DNA of 64,000 nucleotides from JBBTQS01 sp964627055 (GCA_964627055.1 CAZVGV010000003.1:1-64000); one strand, 5' to 3'. Shown: positions 43,464-51,741, counted from the stretch's first letter. Translations and numbers: made by a program. Notes: a model not told the origin generated them from the letters alone.

Positions 43464-44324
43464 ATGGAAAAGCAGATCAAGACTGGCGCCATTCTGCGAA
43501 TCTTCGCCAAGACCGAAGCGGTCGTGCCCGAGGCGGTGAACAACCTCAAGGAGCTCATTCGGGTCAGTGTACATGAAGGGGTCACCAACCATTTCCAGGT
43601 GATCGTCGCAGAGGATCCGCGTTACCCTGACCACGACTGCGGGAAGACCTACGAGGCACTGAAGCCGGTCGCTGTTGCACTGCAGAGCGAGCATGACATC
43701 ACCGTCAAGGTCAACCGTCTACAGTCGGGCGATGTGTTCGTCGATGCGCTCAACTTCGGGATGCACCTTCTCGGTGAAGAAGGATGTACCCATGGGTTCG
43801 TCCTCAGCAAGGAGGCGCGCTCGTACATCGACAGGGACACTGCAGGGCGAATGCACAAGGCGATCAGGCACGATGGCGTGCGTGTCGCAGGTGTGGTGCT
43901 CCACGAGGTGGCTTCGCTCGTGCGTATGGGGGCGGTCAGCAACCCGTTCTCGTGCTGGCACATCGAATCACTCATGCAAGCAGATGGCTTCCCGACGATG
44001 TGCGCCCAGGCGCGTACTGATGAAGTTCGTCCGAAGATCCACATCTCTCGTCCTGAGGAGGGTGTTGATGAGTGGGCTGTCTTGCAGGGTGTGGAGGACG
44101 CTGCACTCGCGGGCAAGTTCAGCCAGATGTTTGGGCCCTGTATCGCCGTGGTGGAACCTGCGAACACCGCGGCTGCCTACGACGTGGGCTCTGATCCAAG
44201 TCGTGCTCGCCGCGACTACCTGAAGTTCCTGAGCAAGAAGGAGCGGACCGAGTACTTCCTGAAGCGCGTGGGGCTCGACAAAGGCCTCGCACAGCTTGCT
44301 GGCGCGGTTCGCGTCACGCTCTAA
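43464..44324 (+). CDS. Possible GT-A-fold (glycosyltransferase-like) protein
   Basis: 286 aa, soluble. The order of features recalls a divergent nucleotide-diphospho-sugar transferase: a first strand with RIFAKTE, HFQVIVAEDP, then ALNFGMHLLGEEGCTHGFVLSKEA, and GVVLHEVASLVRMGAVSNPFSCWHIESLMQADGF, which parallels the 'G...N.F..WD...L..VGGF' end of GT2 domains. No DXD is evident, so activity is doubtful and the assignment is tentative. ATG 43464 is preceded by GGAAAGGAAAAG (SD-like); the frame extends upstream to 43008 but crosses the promoter. Own promoter and terminator. G/C-ending codons. Confidence 0.55.
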   Translation: MEKQIKTGAILRIFAKTEAVVPEAVNNLKELIRVSVHEGVTNHFQVIVAEDPRYPDHDCGKTYEALKPVAVALQSEHDITVKVNRLQSGDVFVDALNFGMHLLGEEGCTHGFVLSKEARSYIDRDTAGRMHKAIRHDGVRVAGVVLHEVASLVRMGAVSNPFSCWHIESLMQADGFPTMCAQARTDEVRPKIHISRPEEGVDEWAVLQGVEDAALAGKFSQMFGPCIAVVEPANTAAAYDVGSDPSRARRDYLKFLSKKERTEYFLKRVGLDKGLAQLAGAVRVTL

Positions 44325-44352
44325 CATCGGGCGCGCGCGAGAACTACATACG

Positions 44353-44382
44353 TACCCCTACACAACATAACGTGTAGGGGTA
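44353..44382 (+). terminator. Intrinsic terminator after the 43464 gene
   Basis: 11-bp stem TACCCCTACAC (44353-44363) / GTGTAGGGGTA (44372-44382), 8-nt loop, tail TTGTTTTA. It sits between convergent genes just before the recR stop. Confidence 0.88.
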
Positions 44383-44387
44383 TTGTT

Positions 44388-44990
44388 TTATCGTATTTCC
44401 TTGCGTTCTTTCAGTGCACTCGTGAGTGTCACTTCATCTGCGTACGCAAGGCTTGCGCCGATCGGGAGTCCGCGAGCTAGGCGCGAGACCTTCACATCAT
44501 ACTGCGCAAGCTCGCGTTGCAGGTAGAGCATGGTGGTCTCGCCGGGAATGTCTGGATTGAGTGCAAGGATAATTTCACGAACCTTGGGCTCGGATGCACG
44601 CACGCGCGCCATGAGTTCGGGTACCTTCAGGTGTGATGGAAGAATGCCTTCAATAGCATCAATGGTTCCACGTAGCATGTGGTACACGCCGTTGTATGCA
44701 CCGGACTTCTCGATGGCCATGGCATCTGTGGTGTCTGCTACAACGCAAATCACGCCGTGGTCTCGGCGTGAGTCGCTGCAAATGCCACAAGGACTTTGCG
44801 TGGTGAAATCTTGGCACTCAATGCAGCTTTTCACGGACTTCGAAAGTTCAGTGAGTGCAAGTGTGAGTTTGCCCACTTCGCCACGGCCAGATTTGAGGAG
44901 GGATAGCACAAAACGCTCCGCGGTCTTCTGACCGACAGAGGGGAGTCGCATGAACGCTGCTACAAGATCCGTGATCGGTTTGTCGTTCAT
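44388..44990 (-). CDS. recR: Recombination protein RecR
   Basis: 200 aa. Helix-hairpin-helix start (LPSVGQKTAERFVLSLL), C4 zinc finger (CIECQDFTTQSPCGIC), Toprim domain (VICVVADTTDAMAIEKSGAYNGVYHML) and C-terminal GLPIGASLAYADEVTLTSAL. Works with RecF/RecO to load RecA at gaps. Last gene of the minus-strand operon dnaB-ybaB-recR; the ybaB-recR neighbourhood is conserved in many bacteria. Confidence 0.97.
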   Translation of the reverse strand: MNDKPITDLVAAFMRLPSVGQKTAERFVLSLLKSGRGEVGKLTLALTELSKSVKSCIECQDFTTQSPCGICSDSRRDHGVICVVADTTDAMAIEKSGAYNGVYHMLRGTIDAIEGILPSHLKVPELMARVRASEPKVREIILALNPDIPGETTMLYLQRELAQYDVKVSRLARGLPIGASLAYADEVTLTSALKERKEIR

Positions 44991-45002
44991 GCGTGTGACA
45001 GA

Positions 45003-45320
45003 TTACGCGTTGTCTCCGCCGCCGAGTCCCTTGAGGAAGTCGAGTCCACCCATGTCCTTCATCTTCATTGCCATGGACTTCTGCACCTTCTTGAGTGTGT
45101 CATTATATGCCTCCTTGAGTGCATTCTGGAGCTTGTCCTTCTTGTCTACAGTAAGCATCTCAGGTGCGATGTTCACCTCGAGTACTTCGAGGTTACCGTT
45201 CATCACAACCGTGACGTTGTTCACTGTGGATTCTGCGCGTTCCTGACCGAGAGCATCCTGGAGAACTTTTGCTTGATCGCGAAGATCTTTAATCTGCTTG
45301 AGCTTGGAGAACATGGACAT
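45003..45320 (-). CDS. YbaB/EbfC family nucleoid-associated protein
   Basis: 105 aa. Family shape is clear: N-terminal helix with KLKQIKDLRDQAKVLQDAL, central strands (VTVVMNGNLEVLEVNIAPEML), C-terminal helix LQNALKEAYNDTLKKVQKSMAMKMKDM and a Gly-rich tail. Binds DNA as a dimer. It lies 12 nt upstream of recR, the usual neighbour. ATG 45320 or 45314. Confidence 0.93.
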   Translation of the reverse strand: MSMFSKLKQIKDLRDQAKVLQDALGQERAESTVNNVTVVMNGNLEVLEVNIAPEMLTVDKKDKLQNALKEAYNDTLKKVQKSMAMKMKDMGGLDFLKGLGGGDNA

Positions 45321-45353
45321 ACGAAATAGGGTTACAATCTAGGGTTGATACTA

Positions 45354-46733
45354 CTATAGGCCACGGCGCTGTTCAAGGTTCTTGAATGATGCACGCGGCT
45401 CATCGAAGAAGAGGCGAACCATGCCGGTCGGACCGTTACGATGTTTTGCGATATGAATTTCAGCGATGTGTCGCTCATCCGGTGGAATATCTTCGGTACG
45501 GTAGTTACGGTCTGCGCTCTTACGATAAATAAACATGACAACGTCAGCATCCTGCTCAATGGATCCTGATTCACGCAAGTGTGCGAGTTTCGGGATAGCA
45601 GGTTTGGACATTTCTACCGCACGCGAGAGCTGCGAGAGCGCAATGACGGGGATATTGAGTTCACGTGCAATACCCTTGAGACCTCTGGTGATCTCCGCAA
45701 CTTCTTGCACACGATTGTCTCCGTTGCTGCGTACGGATGATTCCATGAGCTGCAAGTAGTCGATGATGATCATGCCTAGTCCGTGTTCAGACTGGAGACG
45801 TCGTGCCTTGGTACGAATTTGGGTGATCGTACAGTTCGGGGTGTCGTCGATGAAGATGGGGGACTCTGCGAGCACACCCATGGCATGACCGATACGCTGG
45901 AAGTCGTCATCCTCAGGGCGCTCTGCAAGCTTACCGGTACGCAAGCGCCACAAGTCCACATTCGACTCGGCACATAAGAGACGATCCACCATTTGTTCCT
46001 TGGACATTTCCAGACTGAAGAGTCCTACAGGAGTCTTGGCGCGGATTGCCACGTTGCGCATGATGTCGAGAGAGAAGGCGGATTTACCCACAGACGGACG
46101 TGCAGCAAGAATGACCAAGTCAGACTTCTGGAATCCTGCGAGAAGGCTGTCGAGTTCGTGGAATCCTGAAGGCACACCGCGCATCTTGCCCTTTTCGCGA
46201 TGCAACTCATCAATACGATCAAATGCGTCGGTGAGCACGGCACGAATCGGCGTGAATTCCTGGCGCATCGAGCGCATGGAAATGCGGAAGATTGTCTGCT
46301 GTGCTTCGTCGAGCAAGGTGTCGATGTCCTGGTCTTCGCTATAGCCTAGGACCGAGATCTCGTGTGAAGCAGAGAGGAGACGACGCAAGACTGCTTTCTT
46401 GCTCACGATACGCGCGTAGGTTGGCGCGTGGCCCGCGGTCGCAACCGTGTTACTCAACTGCACGAGATAGGATCGACCGCCAACGAGATCGAGCTGTTTC
46501 TTTTCGTCCAGGCGATTGCCGACAGTGAGAAGGTCGACAGGTTCATGTGTTGCGTAGAGATCGAGGATGGCTTCGTAGACAATGCGGTGGCTGTCCTTGT
46601 AGAAGTCAGACGGATCGAGAATATCGACCACACGCATGAGTGTTTCTTTGTCGAGCAAAATCGAACCTAACAAGGACATTTCGGCGTCCAAGCTGTGCGG
46701 TGGAATTTTGAGCTTCCCTGACTCGGTCTCCAT
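45354..46733 (-). CDS. dnaB: Replicative DNA helicase DnaB
   Basis: 459 aa hexameric helicase. N-terminal helical domain beginning PPHSLDAEMSLLGSILLD, linker, RecA-like domain with Walker A ARPSVGKSAF (about residue 213), Walker B IIIDYLQLM, and DnaB motif SGSIEQDADVVMFIYR. Length normal. No intein. ATG 46733 lies 9 nt after a TAGTAT box, so the mRNA may be leaderless. Confidence 0.98.
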   Translation of the reverse strand: METESGKLKIPPHSLDAEMSLLGSILLDKETLMRVVDILDPSDFYKDSHRIVYEAILDLYATHEPVDLLTVGNRLDEKKQLDLVGGRSYLVQLSNTVATAGHAPTYARIVSKKAVLRRLLSASHEISVLGYSEDQDIDTLLDEAQQTIFRISMRSMRQEFTPIRAVLTDAFDRIDELHREKGKMRGVPSGFHELDSLLAGFQKSDLVILAARPSVGKSAFSLDIMRNVAIRAKTPVGLFSLEMSKEQMVDRLLCAESNVDLWRLRTGKLAERPEDDDFQRIGHAMGVLAESPIFIDDTPNCTITQIRTKARRLQSEHGLGMIIIDYLQLMESSVRSNGDNRVQEVAEITRGLKGIARELNIPVIALSQLSRAVEMSKPAIPKLAHLRESGSIEQDADVVMFIYRKSADRNYRTEDIPPDERHIAEIHIAKHRNGPTGMVRLFFDEPRASFKNLEQRRGL

Positions 46734-46742
46734 AGTATGCTC

Positions 46743-46771
46743 ATACTAGCCTTCGGGCGGCTCCTCGGCAA
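46743..46771 (-). promoter_or_regulatory. dnaB operon promoter
   Basis: Minus strand TTGCCG (46766-46771), 17-nt spacer, TAGTAT (46743-46748), 9 nt before the dnaB ATG. Confidence 0.6.
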
Positions 46772-46817
46772 GGCCGTGGGTGGACAAATGTATCCATGGC
46801 CCGTACGATACTTGTAT

Positions 46818-47900
46818 ATGCGTGTATTTCTCGTCAACAACCTCTATCGGCCGTATGCGCGTGGTGGGGCTGAGACTGTAGTTGAAACTGCAGCTCGCAC
46901 GTTGCGTGATACCGGTCACGACGTGCACCTTATTACGATTGGACGCGTGCAGGATGTGCACTGGTTTTGGCGTACGAGCACGTGCGTAGAAGATGGGATC
47001 ACTATCCATCGATTTGCGCCGATGCAATTTTTCAACTATACGAGAAATATTGGACGCATGCCGTTTTGGTTGCGAATGATATGGCATGGGTGGGATTTGA
47101 TAGATGCTTTTGGGTATTGGGTGTTGCGCCGACGGATTCAGCAACTTCGCCCTGATACGGTGTACACGCACAATGTGAAGGGGATGGGTATGTCCATCCT
47201 TCGTGCTGGGAAGCTTGCACCACAGCACACGCATGTGTTGCATGATGTGCAGCTGCTCACGCCGAGTGGATTGATGTGGCATGGTCAGGAACAGCATTGG
47301 ACGGTCGCAGGTACACTCGCAAAGATGTACCGTGCGATCACCAAGGCGTACACAGCACATGTGCAGATTGTTGAAGGACCAACGCAATGGATTATTGATA
47401 CCCATCGCTTTTTCGGTCTCTTTGCTCATGCGCGAACGGTCAAAACAAATACCGCACTTCCTGTGGCTCCAACACGACCCCGCCAGAGCCCAGCGAAAAT
47501 ATTTTTATATGTCGGGCAGGTGGAAAAACACAAAGGAGTGGCGTTCATGATCGATGCATGGCGAACATTTCTTGCTACGCACCCAGATGCACAGTTGCAT
47601 ATTGCGGGTGAAGGGGAGCTTCTGCCTATTGTGCACCTTCAGACACAGGGCCAAAACGTAACAGTGCACGGTCGACTCAGTCATGACGATCTCGGTCGAC
47701 TCTATCGCGAGGCTGATGCATTGGTCGTCCCTTCGCTCTGTTACGAGAACTCCCCAACAGTCATTCACGAAGCACACGCGCACGGCTTGTTGGTAATTGC
47801 CGCAAGAATCGGTGGGATACCTGAGCTGACTTTGCAATCTGATTTGTTATTTGAGCCAAATAATATTGAGCAGCTTGTCAGGTGCCTGGAGAGTACTTGA
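46818..47900 (+). CDS. Glycosyltransferase family 4 (GT-B)
   Basis: 360 aa. N-terminal GT-B acceptor domain beginning with MRVFLVNNLYRPYARGGAETVV, the Gly-rich loop of GT4 enzymes; the C-terminal donor domain has FLYVGQVEKHKGV, LHIAGEGE, VHGRLSHDDLGRLYREADALVVPS and the E-x7-E motif (ENSPTVIHEAHAHG). Retaining transfer from a nucleotide sugar to a lipid-linked or envelope acceptor is the family role. ATG 46818 gives the canonical start; the frame extends to 46737 without support. GATACT/TACGAT boxes just upstream suggest leaderless initiation. It is divergent from dnaB. Confidence 0.92.
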   Translation: MRVFLVNNLYRPYARGGAETVVETAARTLRDTGHDVHLITIGRVQDVHWFWRTSTCVEDGITIHRFAPMQFFNYTRNIGRMPFWLRMIWHGWDLIDAFGYWVLRRRIQQLRPDTVYTHNVKGMGMSILRAGKLAPQHTHVLHDVQLLTPSGLMWHGQEQHWTVAGTLAKMYRAITKAYTAHVQIVEGPTQWIIDTHRFFGLFAHARTVKTNTALPVAPTRPRQSPAKIFLYVGQVEKHKGVAFMIDAWRTFLATHPDAQLHIAGEGELLPIVHLQTQGQNVTVHGRLSHDDLGRLYREADALVVPSLCYENSPTVIHEAHAHGLLVIAARIGGIPELTLQSDLLFEPNNIEQLVRCLEST

Positions 47901-47925
47901 CGAATTGAAGTGAGTGCAGTATGCT
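47897..47925 (+). promoter_or_regulatory. Near-consensus promoter of the 47932 transcript
   Basis: TTGACG (47897-47902), exactly 17 nt, TATGCT (47920-47925). It overlaps the stop of the GT4 gene. Confidence 0.75.
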
Positions 47926-47931
47926 CTTTTG

Positions 47932-48224
47932 CATGCAGCTTCCATTCCTTGTGCAAAGCGCGTGGCCCTCGGCTACTGCGGTCTCCCCCTCCCACTGCCA
48001 ACTGCAGTAGGTCATGCGCACAAGACGCAGGAGCTGTATCCCAGCGTAGTGATTCTACGCGAGCGGTGGGTGGGCGCGGTGCTTGCAGGAGACTCTGCTG
48101 AGGTCCAGTGTGTGCGCGAATTGGGTTTACTTCGCACACAGTCTGCATACTCAGGATAACAGGAGTAAACTCCTCGCACCCCCACCCGGCGACCCGAAAC
48201 ATCACGTTTCAGGTCGCTTTTTTT
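47932..48224 (+). ncRNA. Candidate structured RNA (about 290 nt) with own promoter and terminator
   Basis: Helices: CTTGTGC 47948-47954 / GCACAAG 48018-48024 enclosing CTACTGC 47973-47979 / GCAGTAG 48004-48010; GCGTAG 48044-48049 / CTACGC 48055-48060; CTGAG 48098-48102 / CTCAG 48150-48154 enclosing TGTGTGCG 48109-48116 / CGCACACA 48133-48140; GGAG/CTCC 48162-48173; then the terminator. This nested arrangement is what a structured RNA would show. An alternative is a small protein: the frame ending at TAA 48157-48159 is open through the unit (65 aa from GTG 47965), but no SD or ATG precedes it. No match to tmRNA, RNase P, SRP or 6S RNA was recognised. Confidence 0.5.
48189..48224 (+). terminator. 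Intrinsic terminator of the 47932 transcript
   Basis: 12-bp stem 48189-48200 / 48206-48217 (GCGACC.GAAAC with GTTTC.GGTCGC, one mismatch), 5-nt loop, then seven T (48218-48224). Confidence 0.93.
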
Positions 48225-48255
48225 GTTATTTATGCGGAAAAGTGTCGAATTGCAC

Positions 48256-48284
48256 TTGACAAGAGGTGCAAAAAGTGCTACTAT
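48256..48284 (+). promoter_or_regulatory. Near-consensus promoter of the 48323 gene
   Basis: TTGACA (48256-48261), exactly 17 nt, TACTAT (48279-48284). Predicted start about 48291, leader about 32 nt. Confidence 0.78.
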
Positions 48285-48322
48285 GACCCGTCATCGTATC
48301 ATACGAGACCCATACAAATACT

Positions 48323-49939
48323 ATGAAGAAAAACACCATTGTGTCACTTGCGGTCGCTGGCGTAACGCTCCTTGGAGTCGTTGTTGCTGGTGCTACTGGC
48401 CTCATCAAGCCGTTCACTTCCAATACGGAAGCTGCGGCACTCTTGAAGTTTACCAACCCGTTCATGACGCCGATGATGCGTCCAGATGTACAAGGGCAGT
48501 GGATGGTGTACTTGGATAAGCGTGATGAAAAGAATCCAGCAATCTACCTGTATAATTTCAAGACTACCGAGGATCGCATGATCTCGTGGGGTGCAGCTCC
48601 TATTGATGCTGCAATTGCAACACCTCGTGTCTCGCAGGGTGTTGTGGCGTACACGAACCGTCTCAGCAATGGTCTCTATGTGATCAATGTCATGAACCCG
48701 TTCATGTACACGACCACACAGGTTGCGTCGTCTCGTCTTCCGTTTGGTTCATTCGCATTTGTGGAGCGTAACTTGGTATGGGCTCAGGAAGATGCAGATC
48801 GTCCAGGAGTTTCACAGATCTATTGGTACGATATTGATCGCGGTGTGAGTGAGAAGCTCACCTCGAGCGATGTTGCAAAGAAGTCTGTGGTAGTATCGGG
48901 CAACACTGCATATTGGATGGAAGCAAATGGTGTGAACTGGGATGTGATCAAGCATGAACTTGATTTCGGTTCACGCACGACGCTTCTCGAGAATCAGCCA
49001 CTTGTAGGTACGATTTCAGCTTCGGGTAATTTTGTAGCCGTATCGAAGATGCAGGATGGGCAATCGGACATCTATACCTATAACAGTGTCACAGGTAAGG
49101 AAACCCAGGTAACACGTACGGGTGGTGATGAGAAGTATCCTGTAGCATTTGGTAAGTATATGGCGTACGAAGAGTCGCTCGCTGGTAAGGCTGCAGACAT
49201 TGCACTTTACGACGCAGAAGCGAACACCAAGACACGTCTCACCAATGGTGGTACTGGTCACTCTACGCCATCCATCAGTGCTGATCGTGTTGCGTGGTCT
49301 GATGCTCGTACGGGAACTCCAGAGATTTATCTCTACGATTTCCGTTCGGCAGAAGGAGCACTTAATAACGACATCGCTCGCACGGCAGTAGAACCAGCGC
49401 TCTCGCAGCCTAAGGCTGGAGACCCAGCAACACCATTCACCTCGCCAATGGATCTCGATCAGGATGGCGACGGCATCATTGATGGTGATGAGATCAACAA
49501 GTATAAGACTGAGCCTAAGCGCGTAGATACAGATCTTGATGGTCTCTCAGACAAGGATGAAATCTTCGTGTACCACACCAACCCACTCCGCTTCGATTCT
49601 GATGAGGATGGCTATGGCGATGGTACAGAAGTAAAGACCGGTCACAGCCCACTCACGCATGTGAAGAAGCAGGTGCGCTACAGCGTACAGCGCGATCTCG
49701 CACTCGAGCAGCGCAAGGCAGTAGAGCTCAAGTCTGCGCTCGAAGCCAAGTATGGCAAGCGCAAGATCGGTATCCATGCACGCGACTGGTCGTTCTACGT
49801 GAACGCCTACGTGTACGGTGGCTATACTATTAACGAAATCGCGAAGTCCTCGCACGGCGGCTACGGAGTCATCAGCTCTGATATCCCAGCCCGCGACTGG
49901 CGCGCGACTGAAATGTATCGCAAGGCGATCTCGAAGTAA
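48323..49939 (+). CDS. Secreted TolB-like beta-propeller protein with calcium-binding repeats
   Basis: 538 aa. N-terminal signal/anchor (KKNTIVSLAVAGVTLLGVVVAGATG). Residues about 45-360 are repeated strands of TolB/YncE-propeller type, with recurring 'Y.YD/YNF', 'VAYTNRLSNG', 'VAWSDARTGTPEIYLYD' elements. Residues about 375-445 carry thrombospondin-3-like calcium loops (DLDQDGDGIIDGDE, DTDLDGLSDKDE, DSDEDGYGDGTE). The C-terminal about 100 residues are basic and helical, ending in an IPARDWRATEMYRKAI segment with possible wall-binding role. Extracellular or wall-associated; function unknown. Promoter and terminator make it monocistronic. Confidence 0.83.
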   Translation: MKKNTIVSLAVAGVTLLGVVVAGATGLIKPFTSNTEAAALLKFTNPFMTPMMRPDVQGQWMVYLDKRDEKNPAIYLYNFKTTEDRMISWGAAPIDAAIATPRVSQGVVAYTNRLSNGLYVINVMNPFMYTTTQVASSRLPFGSFAFVERNLVWAQEDADRPGVSQIYWYDIDRGVSEKLTSSDVAKKSVVVSGNTAYWMEANGVNWDVIKHELDFGSRTTLLENQPLVGTISASGNFVAVSKMQDGQSDIYTYNSVTGKETQVTRTGGDEKYPVAFGKYMAYEESLAGKAADIALYDAEANTKTRLTNGGTGHSTPSISADRVAWSDARTGTPEIYLYDFRSAEGALNNDIARTAVEPALSQPKAGDPATPFTSPMDLDQDGDGIIDGDEINKYKTEPKRVDTDLDGLSDKDEIFVYHTNPLRFDSDEDGYGDGTEVKTGHSPLTHVKKQVRYSVQRDLALEQRKAVELKSALEAKYGKRKIGIHARDWSFYVNAYVYGGYTINEIAKSSHGGYGVISSDIPARDWRATEMYRKAISK

Positions 49940-49975
49940 TGTACAGCGCGTCGCGTGATACGAGAAAAGGAAAGC

Positions 49976-50007
49976 AAGCACCGCGTCCCGTGAGGGGTGC
50001 GGTGCTT
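49976..50007 (+). terminator. Terminator after the 48323 gene
   Basis: 9-bp stem AAGCACCGC (49976-49984) / GCGGTGCTT (49999-50007), 14-nt loop, tail TGTTTA. Confidence 0.8.
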
Positions 50008-50016
50008 TGTTTAGGC

Positions 50017-50045
50017 TTGACACAAACCGATTTTTAGACTATAGT
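50017..50045 (+). promoter_or_regulatory. Near-consensus promoter of the 50195 gene
   Basis: TTGACA (50017-50022), exactly 17 nt, TATAGT (50040-50045). Predicted start about 50052. Confidence 0.82.
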
Positions 50046-50051
50046 GCGGTG

Positions 50052-50194
50052 TCCCACATCGGTTGTGGGAGAGGAGGATTCCATTGGAAACGCTGTAAGC
50101 ATGTGTTAGGTTTTGCACACAACGGCGTAAGGTGAGGAAACGCACGTGCGTTCCAGCGTTGTGTGCAAGGTGCACGCGACAATGGAGAAAGTAC
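50052..50194 (+). promoter_or_regulatory. Structured 5' leader of the 50195 gene
   Basis: About 143 nt. A 5'-terminal hairpin CCCACA (50053-50058) / TGTGGG (50064-50069) is followed by an AGGAGG SD (50072-50077) that has no ATG; the downstream TTG at 50084 opens a 4-codon ORF ending TAA 50098. A perfect 12-bp stem TTGCACACAACG (50113-50124) / CGTTGTGTGCAA (50157-50168) encloses a second hairpin centred on ACGCACGTGCGT (50140-50151). The gene's own SD (GGAGAAAG) follows. Could be a regulatory leader; no known riboswitch class was recognised. Confidence 0.5.
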
Positions 50195-51340
50195 ATGCGA
50201 GATCTGACCAAGCGACCATTCCACACGCTCACGTCAAGAGAGAAAGAGGAGTACTACCAGCAACTGGAGGTCAAGCAACGACAGTTCTTGAAGGCAAGCG
50301 TTCTGCCACCCCACGGACCGATCTGGGAGACGATTCGATCCGAGAACTCCGATGTACCTGAGCAGGATCTGATCCTGCTGCTGCGTATCGCCATTGAGTT
50401 CTGGTGGACCGACAGTGCGTTCCGGTGCAACGAGTATCGGTACGATGAAGCTGCTCACGAGCGGCGCTGCGTCACCAACGCGGAGCTCGGGCATCGTGAA
50501 CATTGGGGTACGCGCTATGGTGCCACGACTCAAAAAGTGATTCTGGTGCGTGGTGCTTACTACAGCATCGTGCGTCTGGATCGAGTCCGTGGCGAACCTG
50601 CTGGTCTCGAAGTGGGTACTCATCCGGGTCGCGGATATGTGCCCTGGGGTGTTGACCAGCGCGAGATGGTCGGATACCGGAGAATTCTGTATCTGCCGGA
50701 TCCTCTCACGCTCAGCAACTGGGAACAGTCTCAACCTGCACATCTTTTCAGCAAGGAGGTGGAACGGTACTGGGCAGAGCGTGCAGATGATGCCATGGCG
50801 CGCGGACGTGCCGAAGACGAGGACACGAAGCGCTTCTACAGGGAGCGCAACGCGTTCAGGCTCAATGAACGAGTGAGAGTGCTCCTGAACCAGGCGTGGA
50901 CGCTGCAGTATGTGCTCATGGTTTGGTGCGGAGTCACCATCCATGAGCACGTGTGGCTGCGCACGGTGGAGGAAGCACTTGCAATCCCGAATCGCCCGCG
51001 TGATCCGCAGGGCAAGGTGGTCGGGGAGGGCTTCAACTCGTTCAAGGACTTGAGCGAGGAGCTCAGGTTCAAGGATAGAGAAGATGCATTCCTTCCTGGG
51101 CTGCAGGCGCAGTGGCTGCTGCGACTCGCACAGCAAATTCGATCTGGTGTGGCTGTGCCGGGTCTCGTTGACCCGTGCAACATCCGCACCAGTGAGTTCC
51201 AGCAGGCACTGCATCACTTCCGCGGACTACCGGGATTCAGCACCAACTGGGTCGACGAGGTCCAAAATCCAGGCAAGGCGGAGCTGGCGAAACGCGCCAG
51301 GGACAATACTGTCCTGGACAGCTGGGATCGGGAGGACTAG
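50195..51340 (+). CDS. Soluble protein of unknown function
   Basis: 381 aa, no signal peptide or membrane helix, rich in Arg, Glu and Trp. No domain recognised. Visible landmarks are a helical N-terminus (TLTSREKEEYYQQLEVKQRQ), a strand-rich middle (KVILVRGAYYSIVRLDRV) and a helical C-terminal half. ATG 50195 is preceded by GGAGAAAG at about 5 nt; the frame continues upstream to 50132 inside the structured leader and is rejected. It has its own consensus promoter, a structured leader and a strong terminator. G/C-ending codons match the other SD-type accessory genes. Confidence 0.65.
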   Translation: MRDLTKRPFHTLTSREKEEYYQQLEVKQRQFLKASVLPPHGPIWETIRSENSDVPEQDLILLLRIAIEFWWTDSAFRCNEYRYDEAAHERRCVTNAELGHREHWGTRYGATTQKVILVRGAYYSIVRLDRVRGEPAGLEVGTHPGRGYVPWGVDQREMVGYRRILYLPDPLTLSNWEQSQPAHLFSKEVERYWAERADDAMARGRAEDEDTKRFYRERNAFRLNERVRVLLNQAWTLQYVLMVWCGVTIHEHVWLRTVEEALAIPNRPRDPQGKVVGEGFNSFKDLSEELRFKDREDAFLPGLQAQWLLRLAQQIRSGVAVPGLVDPCNIRTSEFQQALHHFRGLPGFSTNWVDEVQNPGKAELAKRARDNTVLDSWDRED

Positions 51341-51361
51341 CTCCCCCCGTCCCCAACACAC

Positions 51362-51399
51362 ACGAGACGCACTCACCCAAGTGCGTCTCGTATTTTTTT
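51362..51399 (+). terminator. Intrinsic terminator after the 50195 gene
   Basis: Perfect 12-bp stem ACGAGACGCACT (51362-51373) / AGTGCGTCTCGT (51380-51391), 6-nt loop, then A and seven T (51393-51399). Confidence 0.95.
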
Positions 51400-51413
51400 G
51401 CCTCCCGTCCCTC

Positions 51414-51442
51414 TTGACACGTTTTGTCACGCGTGTTATATT
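51414..51442 (+). promoter_or_regulatory. Near-consensus promoter of a short transcript
   Basis: TTGACA (51414-51419), exactly 17 nt, TATATT (51437-51442). Predicted start about 51449. Confidence 0.8.
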
Positions 51443-51540
51443 CATTTCTCGCATCGTGAATCACGGGCGAGAGTGTATTCCGAGAATGCGGGACGCAAAC
51501 GACGCAGTACCCGCACGACTACTACAGGGCGAACGAGGAG

Positions 51541-51627
51541 GTGGAAATCCAGAAGGCCAAGCGACGAAAGTCGACGGGGTCTGGGGCTTCGGCCGAAGCA
51601 AAAGTCGATGAGCTCGACAACAACTAA
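51541..51627 (+). CDS. Possible very small protein with SD but no standard start codon at the right spacing
   Basis: In a transcript of about 220 nt (51449 to the terminator at 51667) an AGGAGG sits at 51536-51541. The frame that continues after it ends at TAA 51625-51627 and reads QKAKRRKSTGSGAS then AEAKVDELDNN: basic first half, acidic end. The only standard start in range, GTG 51541, overlaps the SD; the codon at proper spacing is ATC 51547. A competing frame from ATG 51486 (41 aa, MRDANDAV) lacks an SD. Coding status is open; an RNA function is the alternative. Confidence 0.35.
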   Translation: MEIQKAKRRKSTGSGASAEAKVDELDNN

Positions 51628-51633
51628 ACCGAC

Positions 51634-51676
51634 AGACCTCCGGACGTTAACAAGCGTCTGGGGGTCTTTGTTTTTG
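51634..51676 (+). terminator. Terminator of the short 51449 transcript
   Basis: 13-bp stem 51634-51646 / 51655-51667 (AGACC.CCGGACG with CGTCTGG.GGTCT, with G-T pairs), 8-nt loop, tail TTTGTTTTTG. Confidence 0.88.
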
Positions 51677-51712
51677 TCCTCAAACATAAACCCTAATAAG
51701 GGTACCCCCCCC

Positions 51713-51741
51713 TTGACAGATTTGGTGGAATCGGATAGTAT
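51713..51741 (+). promoter_or_regulatory. Near-consensus promoter of the 31-aa gene
   Basis: TTGACA (51713-51718), exactly 17 nt, TAGTAT (51736-51741). Predicted start about 51748, leader about 65 nt. Confidence 0.78.
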
